Positions 1 through 8,483 of a stretch of DNA of 64,000 bases are shown here, piece after piece. Origin of the DNA: Deltaproteobacteria bacterium (lineage in GTDB: Bacteria > Myxococcota_A > Polyangia > HGW-17 > SLPX01); assembly GCA_021162935.1 (NCBI GenBank), contig JAGGXR010000111.1, forward strand, positions 1-64,000, written 5' to 3'. The notes under the pieces are model-generated. The model was not told the DNA's origin. It worked only from the letters and a program-made list of their open reading frames with translations, and searched no databases. Numbering within the stretch: the first letter of the stretch is position 1; each line of letters opens with the position of its first letter. A program made the position numbers and the translations under genes.

Positions 1-125
1 AGCATGCTCCCCGACGTATCCACGTCCAGATACATGGCCGGGCTGATCTCATCGGCCCGGACCGATCCGGTCACGAGCACCCCTGCCAGCACTGCCCCTG
101 CCCACATCCATTGGTAACGACTCAT
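1..125 (-). CDS. Secreted VWA-domain protein, N-terminal fragment
   Basis: Only the first 41 codons are present; the gene runs off the left edge. The reading starts MSRYQWMWAGAVLAG, followed by a hydrophobic stretch and a likely signal-peptidase site after about residue 24. Residues 36-40 read DTSGS, the first part of the MIDAS metal-binding motif (DxSxS) of von Willebrand factor A domains, in the usual context 'LDVDTSGSM'. A GGAGG ribosome site lies 7 bases before the ATG. The product is probably an exported, metal-dependent adhesion or binding protein. The rest of the domain cannot be seen, so the call rests on the signal peptide and one motif. Confidence 0.6.
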   Translation of the reverse strand, partial: MSRYQWMWAGAVLAGVLVTGSVRADEISPAMYLDVDTSGSM

Positions 126-308
126 CACACGCCTCCACATCGGCTCTTCAAGCCTGCTGACCGCGTCGCCAAATCGCGGGAAAACCAGACCACCAGGCCC
201 AGTCGACACCCCATCCAGGCGACGCGACACATTCACCCTTTATACAAATAACACGTACGTAGTGTGACACACATAACATATGGCGTTCAAGAAAAAACGA
301 CAGGCCGG

Positions 309-1703
309 TCAAAACTCCAAATTCCTTGGCGCCCTTGGAAACGGAACCGCGTCCCGGATATTCGCCATTCCTGTGGCATACTGGACCGCCCTGCCAAACC
401 CAAGCCCAAAGCCGGCATGGGGCACCGTGCCGAACCGACGAGTGTCCAGATACCACCGGTAGTCATCCTGACTCAACCCAAATTCGGCCATCCGACGTTC
501 CAGGACATCGTACCGTTCTTCGCGTTGGCTGCCACCAATGATCTCTCCCACCCGAGGCAGAAGCACATCCATGGCCGCCACAGTTTTGTCGTCGTCGTTG
601 ACCCGCATGTAGAAAGCCTTCGATTCCTTCGGATAATTGTAGACCACCACAGGGCCCTTGAAATGCTCCTCGCACAGAAACCGCTCGTGCTCTGTCTGAA
701 GGTCCATCCCCCACGTGACAGGAAACTCGAAACGGCGGCCCGACGACTCCATGATCCTGAGCACATCTTGATAGGACACCCGGGCGAAGCGACGATCCAC
801 ACAGCGCTCCAACTCGGCCACGAGGCCCTTGGACACATTCTTTTCCAAGAATGCAAGGTCGTCCTCGTGGTGATGGAGCACATCGGAAACGAGCGCCCGC
901 AGATAGTCCTCGGCCAGATCAATGTCGTCCTCCAGGTCGCAGAACGCCATCTCCGGCTCCACCATCCAAAACTCGCTGAGATGGCGTGCCGTGTTGCTGT
1001 TTTCCGCCCGAAAGGTCGGGCCAAACGTGTACACGTCGCCCAGACCGAGGGCCATCAACTCAGCTTCGAGCTGCCCCGAAACCGTCAGGCCTGCCTGCTT
1101 GCCGAAAAAATCCCGACCAAAATCCACCTGCCCGGCTGGTGTCTTGGGGACAGCGGCCAGATCCATGGTCGTGACCTGAAACATCTCACCGGCCCCTTCA
1201 CAATCCGACCCGGTCAGAATCGGCGAATGCACATAAACGAACCCTCGATCGCCAAAAAAGTCGTGGGTGGCTCGAGCCAATGCCCCGCGAATCCGAAACA
1301 CGGCGCCGAACGTATTCGTTCTGGTCCGCAGATGAGCAATTTCACGCAAAAACTCGAAGGAATGGCGCTTGGGTTGCAACGGATATTTTTCCGCATCCGC
1401 CTCGCCCACGATCACGATCCGATCGGCGATCAACTCACTCTTCTGGCCTCGTCCTGCCGATTCGACCCAGCGGCCCTGCACGGCCACGGAACTGCCAACC
1501 CCCATACGCAGCACAGCTTCGTAGTTGTCCAACGATGGATCGGCCACGACCTGGGCATGTTGGATCGTGGACCCATCATTGAGATGAATGAAGGTCCGAT
1601 TCTTCTGCGGCCTGATGTTCCGCACCCAACCCATCAAGGTCATTTCAGCGCCGTCGCCATCCTTGTCCAAGGCTTCTCTGATCTTCGTTCTCCTGATCGA
1701 CAT
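309..1703 (-). CDS. asnS: Asparaginyl-tRNA synthetase
   Basis: Charges tRNA-Asn with asparagine in the cytoplasm. The 464-residue length is normal for the family. Residues 1-105 form the OB-fold anticodon-binding domain (GWVRNIRPQKNRTFIHLNDG). The class II catalytic core follows, with motif 2 around FRAENSNTARHLSEFWMVE and motif 3 at about 431-458 (GFGLGFGR). The C-terminal PFPRAPRNLEF is typical of AsnRS rather than AspRS. The ATG is preceded by GAGGAGG, which overlaps the stop of the upstream kinase gene 11 bases away, so the two are probably co-transcribed and possibly coupled. Having a dedicated AsnRS suggests that Asn-tRNA need not be made by transamidation in this organism. Confidence 0.96.
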   Translation of the reverse strand: MSIRRTKIREALDKDGDGAEMTLMGWVRNIRPQKNRTFIHLNDGSTIQHAQVVADPSLDNYEAVLRMGVGSSVAVQGRWVESAGRGQKSELIADRIVIVGEADAEKYPLQPKRHSFEFLREIAHLRTRTNTFGAVFRIRGALARATHDFFGDRGFVYVHSPILTGSDCEGAGEMFQVTTMDLAAVPKTPAGQVDFGRDFFGKQAGLTVSGQLEAELMALGLGDVYTFGPTFRAENSNTARHLSEFWMVEPEMAFCDLEDDIDLAEDYLRALVSDVLHHHEDDLAFLEKNVSKGLVAELERCVDRRFARVSYQDVLRIMESSGRRFEFPVTWGMDLQTEHERFLCEEHFKGPVVVYNYPKESKAFYMRVNDDDKTVAAMDVLLPRVGEIIGGSQREERYDVLERRMAEFGLSQDDYRWYLDTRRFGTVPHAGFGLGFGRAVQYATGMANIRDAVPFPRAPRNLEF

Positions 1704-1714
1704 CTACAGCCTCC

Positions 1715-2530
1715 TCAGTGATTGGTCGCCGTGACGCACTCATCCCAAACCACTCGAGTACCAGTGGGCCGACCAACCAATGCTTCGCCGACTCGACCGG
1801 GCACCAAAGCGTTCACGATCCAGGCCGACACGCCCTGACGTGCCCAATCCATCAGGCTCTCCACTTTGGCGGCCATGCCGCCGGTGACATCCACGTTGTG
1901 CGAGCCGCCCAGCTTCTCTCGAACTTCCTGCCATCGGTGTCGATCCAAAAACTCGATAAAGACGGCATCTGGGTCGTCGTTGGGATCCGACTCATACACG
2001 CCGTCCACGTCGGTGGCATGGATGACCATGTCCAGACCGAGCGCTCGTGCCGCCACCGGAGCGAGCACATCACCTGACAGGATGGCGCAGCCGCCGTGCA
2101 CATCCGCAGCCGGCACACCATAGAGAACCGGCATGAGCCCCTTTTGTACCAGGAGACGCAAGGGTTCCATCTCGACCATCACGAGACGACCGCCATCCAT
2201 CCAGCCGGCACTGGACGCTTGGTAGGGCACTGCCGGCACCCCCTCTGCGAGGAACGCACGGCACACCTGGGCGTTCAATTCGTTTTGAAGGACTTGGGTC
2301 TCGGCCCAGGCTTGTCGGTCCGACTCCGATTCGACCCGCTCGTGAATGCGGGTTCTCGAAACGATGGGATGACCGAAGCTGCCCGCACCGTGCACCAAAA
2401 CCTTTGGACGAGCAACCGGCGGAACCGATGCGATTTCGCGGGCAAGCCGTTCGAGGACATCCTGCCGCACCCGAGGACTGCTGGCCGATTTCACCGTGAT
2501 CACCGACCCACCCAACTTGACGACCGTCAT
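1715..2530 (-). CDS. Isopentenyl phosphate kinase-like amino acid kinase
   Basis: Predicted to phosphorylate isopentenyl phosphate to isopentenyl diphosphate, the last step of the archaeal-type mevalonate route. The fold is amino acid kinase: KLGGSVITVK at the N terminus, HGAGSFGHPIV near residue 50 with the His characteristic of isopentenyl phosphate kinases, and TDVDGVYESDP in the nucleotide-binding half. Length is 271 residues. The ATG at 2530 is chosen over one 15 bases upstream because GGGAGGAG sits before it and because ATGA overlaps the stop of the DUF126 gene. The DUF126 neighbour supports an isoprenoid role. Fosfomycin kinase-like or other amino acid kinase activity is the main alternative. 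Confidence 0.82.
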   Translation of the reverse strand: MTVVKLGGSVITVKSASSPRVRQDVLERLAREIASVPPVARPKVLVHGAGSFGHPIVSRTRIHERVESESDRQAWAETQVLQNELNAQVCRAFLAEGVPAVPYQASSAGWMDGGRLVMVEMEPLRLLVQKGLMPVLYGVPAADVHGGCAILSGDVLAPVAARALGLDMVIHATDVDGVYESDPNDDPDAVFIEFLDRHRWQEVREKLGGSHNVDVTGGMAAKVESLMDWARQGVSAWIVNALVPGRVGEALVGRPTGTRVVWDECVTATNH

Positions 2531-2937
2531 GGACGCTCCTCCCAAGACAACAGGGCTCCGTCCAGACTCGCATCCGATACCCCATCGAGGAGTTCCGCAG
2601 AAAAACCGTCCACACAGGGAATACCGGCCATGATAGCCCCGGTCGCCACGATGGCCTCACAGTGTTCCATAACCAGAGCCGCTGGAGCCAACCCGGAACG
2701 TGCGAGTCGGTAGAGGGCATAGGAACCAACCGTGGAACCTTTGCCCGTTGGGAACACGAGGATCGTACCTGCCAACGACTTCCCTTCGAGAGGATGACCC
2801 GGCTCGGACACGACACCGCTGGTCAGATCGACCCCCCCAAAAAACGAAATCGCCTTGTCGGACAGAAGCACGGGGCCCCGTGCGCGACCTTGTTTGATCA
2901 CTCGCAGTTCGACCTGTTTTCTTGCCACGACACACAC
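2527..2937 (-). CDS. DUF126 / aconitase-X swivel protein (phosphomevalonate dehydratase small subunit-like)
   Basis: A 136-residue protein of the DUF126 (AcnX small subunit, swivel) family, with the core SDKAISFFGGVDLTSGVV, HPLEGKSLAGTILVFPTGKG and ALVMEHCEAIVATGAIMAGIP. In archaea this subunit pairs with a large AcnX [4Fe-4S] subunit to dehydrate mevalonate 5-phosphate. Related proteins act on 3-hydroxyproline. The four-base ATGA overlap with the isopentenyl phosphate kinase gene argues for the isoprenoid role. No large subunit, decarboxylase or mevalonate kinase is in the window. The start is uncertain: GTG at 2937 lies very close to an AGGA, and another GTG lies three codons later. Family assignment is firm; substrate is inferred from context. 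Confidence 0.8.
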   Translation of the reverse strand: MCVVARKQVELRVIKQGRARGPVLLSDKAISFFGGVDLTSGVVSEPGHPLEGKSLAGTILVFPTGKGSTVGSYALYRLARSGLAPAALVMEHCEAIVATGAIMAGIPCVDGFSAELLDGVSDASLDGALLSWEERP

Positions 2938-2965
2938 CGTCCTACGAAGAACCGCCCGGTCCCTC

Positions 2966-5017
2966 TCAGTCGCCTTTGCGCTTGAGGATGATAAACTCCA
3001 CCCGTCGATTCTGGGACCAGCAGGCGGGCGTGTGCTGGCGGCACTTGGGCCGACTCTCGCCGTAGCCTTTGGCCACGAGACGCTTCGGATCGACTCCCTT
3101 GCCCACGAGATACTGTCGCACCGAATTCGCTCTGCGATCCGACAACTGATAGTTGTACTGGTCCGAACCTCGCTCGTCCGTGTGCCCCTGGATCTCCACC
3201 AAAAGAATCTCGGGCTGATCCTGCAGGGTTTCGGCTATGGCATCCAGCAATGGATAGGACACCGGCTTGATGATAGCTTTGTTCGTGACGAAAAAGATCT
3301 TGTCCAGGATGACGATGCCCCTGCTCGTGACCCGCACCCTCGGCTTGTCCGGACAGCCATCGGTATCTTTGTAACGATTGTACGTCTCGGGCTCATCGGG
3401 GCAGATGTCCTTGCCCTTACAGACCTTCTCCCACACGGCAAGATGCTTCTGAATCCGCTGGTTGTCGTCGCAGATTCGATCGTGATCATTATCCGGGTCG
3501 GGACAGCCGTCCGTGTCCTGGAAGCCATCGATGTCCTCGGCCGTCTTGGCAAATCCACTGACCTTGTCGGCGTCCTTGCCTGGGCACTGGTCGTCGGCAT
3601 CAGGCACCCCGTCGTTGTCGTTATCCAGGTCCGGACAGCCGTCCTTGTCCTGGAAGCCATCCACGTCCTCGGGGTCGTCGGGGCACTTGTCCAGGTTGTC
3701 GTTGATCCCGTCTCCGTCTCGATCCAGCGCCTTCTGGGCCGGACAGCCGTCCACGGTTCCCGGTCCCGGTTCGTTCGGACAACGGTCATTCACATCCAGG
3801 ATGCCGTCACGGTCGTTGTCTGGTTCGGGACAGCCGTCGCGATCCTCAAAGTCATCGAAATCCTCGGGGTCGTCGGGACAACGGTCCACATCGTCCTTGA
3901 TGCCGTCACCGTCCCGGTCCCCAATGAGCGGCTCGAACACGAAAGAGGCGAGCACTCGGAAATCCGGCGCGCCTACGTTGTTCAACGGCCCCACCCCGGT
4001 CAGACCGACGCCTCCTGCAACAGCCAAAAACGAATTCGTGGCCAAATACAGCTTGAGTCCCGTGAGCAACTCCATGGGAAAGACACGCTTGGTGTAGTTC
4101 TTTCCCGCAGCAAGACTGGCAAACTCGATGGAGCCATACAACTCGGACACCCAGTCGATTCGTCCCTGAACCAGGGTCCAGTTCAGGCCCACTCCATAGG
4201 TCAGCTCATAAAGACCCTTGACCCGCTTGGTCTCGGCGTTGTCGTCCTCTCCAACGAACTGGCAGGGGCCACTCGTACAGGTGTTCCACCCTGGGTTTTC
4301 GCGCAACTCGCCGTCCGTACCCACGCGCATTCGAAACCCGATGTTTCCGCTCAAAAGCATCTTCTTGGCTTTGTCCAGGAACCGGTCCACCAACAATTTA
4401 GGCCAGAGCATAACGCCGCCAGCGCCCATCAAATGCTGATCTCCTTTGGCGACCCAATGGGACGTGGGGATGCTGAAGGTGAACATGGCCCCGAGCCCCA
4501 CCGGCGACTGGGTGGCGGCCAAAAACCGTAACTTGATGCTGAAATACGTATCACCCATGCCCTGGGCGGAGAAATTGCCGTTCTGCTCATACTTGAGGGG
4601 GGCCTGCACGCCCACCTGTTTCGGATCCTGGTCCCAAATCTGCTCGGCAAGTGGCTTGGCCTTTCCGGTAGTAATATTGACCGGCAGACCGAACCCCACT
4701 TCCATGAAGGGAAGGCGCCCAAGCTTCATCACACCAATGGCGAACTGGAGGTTGGCCGAGGTCAAAAACTTGACGTCGAAGGAATGACCTCCCGAGCCGC
4801 TAAGCTGCAGTGCGTTGTACGCAAAATTCGCGGTCAACCCCAATGAAAACATTCCAGGACTGAGGGTCTGGGTCGTGTCGACGCTCAGGTGCCCCTTGGA
4901 GTCCATGGCGGGATGGAACTGCTGGATGTCCAAGGCACCACCTTGGGCTCTGGCTGTCCCGGCAACGCCAAGCACAACAAACAACGAAACGAGAGCAAAC
5001 CGTTGTGGACCTCGCAT
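2966..5017 (-). CDS. OmpA-family outer-membrane protein with TSP type 3 repeats
   Basis: A 683-residue exported protein that probably links the outer membrane to peptidoglycan. Signal peptide MRGPQRFALVSLFVVLG...ARA is followed by about 350 residues of beta-barrel-like sequence. A calcium-binding thrombospondin type 3 array comes next, with repeats such as DRDGDGIKDDVDRCPDDPED and DNDNDGVPDADDQCPG. The C-terminal OmpA domain has the peptidoglycan-binding motif IQGHTDERGSDQYNYQLSDR. The ATG at 5017 has GGAGG 5 bases upstream; a TTG four codons earlier is less likely. It lies 28 bases before the DUF126 gene and 83 bases after the PEGA protein, all on the minus strand. Confidence 0.93.
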   Translation of the reverse strand: MRGPQRFALVSLFVVLGVAGTARAQGGALDIQQFHPAMDSKGHLSVDTTQTLSPGMFSLGLTANFAYNALQLSGSGGHSFDVKFLTSANLQFAIGVMKLGRLPFMEVGFGLPVNITTGKAKPLAEQIWDQDPKQVGVQAPLKYEQNGNFSAQGMGDTYFSIKLRFLAATQSPVGLGAMFTFSIPTSHWVAKGDQHLMGAGGVMLWPKLLVDRFLDKAKKMLLSGNIGFRMRVGTDGELRENPGWNTCTSGPCQFVGEDDNAETKRVKGLYELTYGVGLNWTLVQGRIDWVSELYGSIEFASLAAGKNYTKRVFPMELLTGLKLYLATNSFLAVAGGVGLTGVGPLNNVGAPDFRVLASFVFEPLIGDRDGDGIKDDVDRCPDDPEDFDDFEDRDGCPEPDNDRDGILDVNDRCPNEPGPGTVDGCPAQKALDRDGDGINDNLDKCPDDPEDVDGFQDKDGCPDLDNDNDGVPDADDQCPGKDADKVSGFAKTAEDIDGFQDTDGCPDPDNDHDRICDDNQRIQKHLAVWEKVCKGKDICPDEPETYNRYKDTDGCPDKPRVRVTSRGIVILDKIFFVTNKAIIKPVSYPLLDAIAETLQDQPEILLVEIQGHTDERGSDQYNYQLSDRRANSVRQYLVGKGVDPKRLVAKGYGESRPKCRQHTPACWSQNRRVEFIILKRKGD

Positions 5018-5100
5018 GCATACCTCCAAACAACCTGGACATCGACCCCGACGAGTCGTTGTTCGGTGCCGTCACACCATATTGGTGCCGTCACTCGATT

Positions 5101-7449
5101 CTAGAATTTGAACGAAACACCTGCCTGTCCGTACACTCCCCAGTCCACCTCTGTCAATACACCCTTGGTGTCCACGCGTGGTCTGGACACATCGCCGTGA
5201 TACTTGTAACTGGACGCCGTGTAGTACTCCATGAAAAGAGCGCGCTGCTGCGCGTTCTGGGCAGGAACGAAATCGACGCGCAAAAACACGTTCAAATACC
5301 GCGTGATTGCTGTTTCCACCATGAATGAAATGAGAAACTTCCAGCCATTGAATCGATGACGAATGTTGTGTTTTGCGAACGTCTTGGGCTGGAGGTACAC
5401 GCGTTTGGTCTGACCCGGATTCTTGGGGTCCGGTACGACCTGATAGGGAGCGTTCCGTCGACCATCCAGACTCGCATCTCTCTGGCCCACCCCGTCCGGA
5501 TCGGTGGGCCAATGTTCGGTGATGGCACAGATATCCGGCTCGGTCTCTCCTGCCGCCGAATCCGCTGGCTTCGTCCGGCACACTCGGTCGGAATACACGT
5601 TGAACCAAAATCCCAGACTTGCGGTCACGAGATTTTTGAACGACAGACTCATCACTGGACCGATGTTCCAAAAAAAGCTATTGCGCCGATCGAGGCCGAC
5701 GCCCGCTCCGAGTTCCGTAAAAAGCCCCAGAGAAAATGGCCCGCGTTGAAAGAGTTGCCCGCGCGCATGGACCGAAAACTCATTCATGTACAAAAAGAGA
5801 GTTCGAAAAGAAATGCCGGCGTCGATGCCGAACATGCCGTGTCTCCAGGCGCCCACGGTCAAACTGGCAGAAGCAATGTACGGAAAGCCGACGGCGATGT
5901 CGGTCGTGAAACTCTTGGGCGGAACCGTACGGGCTCCCATTGAAGAAAGTCCCCTCTTGATGGCGTCAACCTGCTCACGCGATGGCCCGGTGCGTTTGGT
6001 CCGAAATTCGATGGGGAAATTGAGGCTCTGCCCCCCTGCAATCTTGAATGTCTTTCGATAAGGCTCATACTTCCCACCGGGCATCCGGACCTCCATCGTA
6101 TACTCACCCGCCTCGATCTCATGGTGCTCCAGTGGAGTGGTCCCGACCTTGACGGAATCGATGTATACTGCAGCTCCCGCCCTGCGGGTCACTACCTTAA
6201 TGGTGCCTACGGCGAGCAGCTTCGCCGTGATCACCTGGACCGCCCCTTTCTTGACCAAAACCGTCTGCTTGAAATCCCGATAACCCGACTTGCGCACCAC
6301 CACGACATGTGTGCCGATGCTGACGCCCTTGCGCTCCACCGGCGCCTTGCCGATGGACGCCCCATCGAGGAACACCACGGTGTCGGGCCGTTCACTCTGA
6401 ATGCGCAGGGTGCCGACCGGCCGCTCCTCGGGCCGCAACTCCAGATTCAGCTTCACCAAGGACTGCTGCCGGGCAACCACCTTGATCTGCAATTCTTTGT
6501 TCAGATACCCCTTGGCCTTCACCTCGATGAGGTGGTCACCAGGGATCAGGTTGGCCACCGTCACAGGCGACTGCCCCTTGAACTCGCCATCCACGTATAC
6601 GTCTGCCTTGGACAGATTTGACAGCACCCGCACCGAACCCGTGTTCGCCTGGGGCGGTGCCTCTTTGGGGGCCAGATGCGCCACGACCTTGACGAGTTGC
6701 CCAGACTTCACTTCCACGATCTGTTTCCAGACCGGCTTGCCTGCTTTGCGGACCTCAATCGTATGGGCACCTGGTTTGAGCTGACCCACGACACAGGGTG
6801 TCGTGTCCACCCGCTTACCATCCACCAACACATCGGCGCCAGCAGGGTCCGATGTCACCAGGACCGATCCAGTAGGCTTGACCGTTGCAGCCAGCGTCAC
6901 GACGACCGTATAGACCTGTTTCTCGCTCAAGACGATCCACTGGCGCCACTGCTTGTAACCAGGTTTTTGGACGTCCACCGAATGCCGCCCGGGCTGGACC
7001 TTGACGCGACTCGGAACGGTCCCGAGGGCGACTCCATCCACCACGATACGGGCACCCATGGCGGATCCGGCCGTGTCCGCGCGGACGTCGATGATTCCCG
7101 GCTCGATCTTGCGCTGCAGCACAAACCGATACCGACGCGCCCGACGATGCCGCGACACGGTCACCTGGCCCTGAAAACTCTGGAAGCCAGGTTTCTCCAA
7201 AAAGACGGCAAAGGTCCGGCGATAAGGCAGCCGAACCCGACAGGGCGTGTAGCACGCAACGCCGTACGACTTCTTTCCAATGTACACGGCCGCCTGTTGA
7301 GGAGACGAATCGATGGACACAGTCCTTCTCCTTCCACCACGCTTCCACGGAGCCCTCTGCCCGAACGCCGTACCCGACGATGCAAGCATCACCACCACAC
7401 CAAAAAGCATTGCGGACCGAAACTGCTTCGCCACGTGCTTACCGCTCAT
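5101..7449 (-). CDS. Multi-PEGA protein with C-terminal outer-membrane barrel
   Basis: A 782-residue exported protein. After the signal peptide (MSGKHVAKQFRSAMLFGVV... ending GTAFGQ) come six PEGA-like beta units, each reading roughly 'V.VDG...G..P......PG.H.VEV.K.GY'. Examples are ADVLVDGKRVDTTP, ADVYVDGEFKGQSP and VVFLDGASIGKAP. The last 280 or so residues have alternating aromatic and polar strands ending in ...YGQAGVSFKF, a typical C-terminal beta signal of outer-membrane proteins. The start at 7449 has GAGGAGG 6 bases upstream. PEGA domains are usually surface modules; the ligand is unknown. It is followed by the OmpA gene, suggesting a cell-envelope operon. Confidence 0.85.
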   Translation of the reverse strand: MSGKHVAKQFRSAMLFGVVVMLASSGTAFGQRAPWKRGGRRRTVSIDSSPQQAAVYIGKKSYGVACYTPCRVRLPYRRTFAVFLEKPGFQSFQGQVTVSRHRRARRYRFVLQRKIEPGIIDVRADTAGSAMGARIVVDGVALGTVPSRVKVQPGRHSVDVQKPGYKQWRQWIVLSEKQVYTVVVTLAATVKPTGSVLVTSDPAGADVLVDGKRVDTTPCVVGQLKPGAHTIEVRKAGKPVWKQIVEVKSGQLVKVVAHLAPKEAPPQANTGSVRVLSNLSKADVYVDGEFKGQSPVTVANLIPGDHLIEVKAKGYLNKELQIKVVARQQSLVKLNLELRPEERPVGTLRIQSERPDTVVFLDGASIGKAPVERKGVSIGTHVVVVRKSGYRDFKQTVLVKKGAVQVITAKLLAVGTIKVVTRRAGAAVYIDSVKVGTTPLEHHEIEAGEYTMEVRMPGGKYEPYRKTFKIAGGQSLNFPIEFRTKRTGPSREQVDAIKRGLSSMGARTVPPKSFTTDIAVGFPYIASASLTVGAWRHGMFGIDAGISFRTLFLYMNEFSVHARGQLFQRGPFSLGLFTELGAGVGLDRRNSFFWNIGPVMSLSFKNLVTASLGFWFNVYSDRVCRTKPADSAAGETEPDICAITEHWPTDPDGVGQRDASLDGRRNAPYQVVPDPKNPGQTKRVYLQPKTFAKHNIRHRFNGWKFLISFMVETAITRYLNVFLRVDFVPAQNAQQRALFMEYYTASSYKYHGDVSRPRVDTKGVLTEVDWGVYGQAGVSFKF

Positions 7450-7668
7450 AGAAAACCTCCTCACCAAGAGGGTCGCCGTTGTTCGCCCCAGCGTTCCCTG
7501 CCCGTTCCATCCTTCGCACAAAACCTCGTCGTGCAGGCAGAGTACGGCAGGTCCATGACACGCGTCAAGCACTGCGCGGCCCTGCTGCATGGTCCACGCG
7601 TATCACAAACGAGTTTTTTCTTGTACGCTTCGTTGCCCCCAAGTACATTCGGCTCCATGGAGCACACC

Positions 7669-8472
7669 ATGAGCCATGATGAATTCGTGGACTTCGCAAA
7701 GCAGCATCTTCTTGCGATCTACGATGTCGTCTTCCGTGCCACGAATCATGACGAACAGGCCACGAAAATCGTCCTGGCTACATTCGAACGGGCCTATATC
7801 GGATATGAAAACATTGACCCTTCCAAGCCCAAACTCATGCGTGCATGGCTCTTTCGCATCGCCGCCGACCTGGCGAGCCATGTCGTCAAGAACAGTGCGT
7901 CCATGTCATTTGATGCCCTCGACGACATAATTCGATCCGACCCGACCCGCGTCACCAGGGTGCAGGGGCTTCCTGATTCGGAACGAAACAATCTCTTGTG
8001 GAACCTGGAGCAGGGGTGTCTCACCTCCGTCTTGAGCTGTCTGAACACCGCCGAACGCCTTGCCTTCATTCTGGCCACCACGGCCGGCCTATCGGACAAA
8101 GAAGCCGCCAGGGTACTCGACATTTCCGTGCCCGCCTACCGCGTGCGTCTGTCCCGGGCGAGAAAAAAGGTCGTCGGATATCTCGCCCCCAGGTGTAGCC
8201 ACATCAACCCGGCCAACCCGTGCCACTGTCCCTCCAGGCTCGGCGTCGCTCTGGACAAGGGATTCGTCAGCCCCTTGTCCGCCCCCATCCGCCCAAAGAA
8301 CTTCGATTCCCAGGCCACCAGGGGCGATGTCGGTCGTCTCTACGAGACGCTCCCCGCCGTCCCCCCCCCCAAAGACATCATTGCCTTGGTCAAAGAAAAA
8401 CTCTCTGTGGGCCGATGGGATCGGCTGCGCCAGGCAGCCCTCAAAGAACGCCACCAAAGCCAACAATCATAG
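7669..8472 (+). CDS. ECF-type RNA polymerase sigma factor with Cys-containing tail
   Basis: A 267-residue sigma-70 family protein. Region 2 lies in about residues 8-75 (IYDVVFRATNHDEQATKIVLATFERAY) and region 4 in about 118-168 (LNTAERLAFILATTAGLSDKEAARVLDIS then RLSRARKKV). The roughly 100-residue tail is unusual. It opens with Cys176, Cys185 and Cys187 in CSHINPANPCHC, which could bind zinc or sense redox state. The second ATG at 7669 is chosen because GGAG lies 6 bases before it; the ATG at 7657 has no ribosome site. The gene diverges from the PEGA protein and converges on the DUF4097 lipoprotein. No anti-sigma factor is adjacent, so the tail may have a regulatory role. Confidence 0.85.
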   Translation: MSHDEFVDFAKQHLLAIYDVVFRATNHDEQATKIVLATFERAYIGYENIDPSKPKLMRAWLFRIAADLASHVVKNSASMSFDALDDIIRSDPTRVTRVQGLPDSERNNLLWNLEQGCLTSVLSCLNTAERLAFILATTAGLSDKEAARVLDISVPAYRVRLSRARKKVVGYLAPRCSHINPANPCHCPSRLGVALDKGFVSPLSAPIRPKNFDSQATRGDVGRLYETLPAVPPPKDIIALVKEKLSVGRWDRLRQAALKERHQSQQS

Positions 8473-8483
8473 CGTCGAGACCG

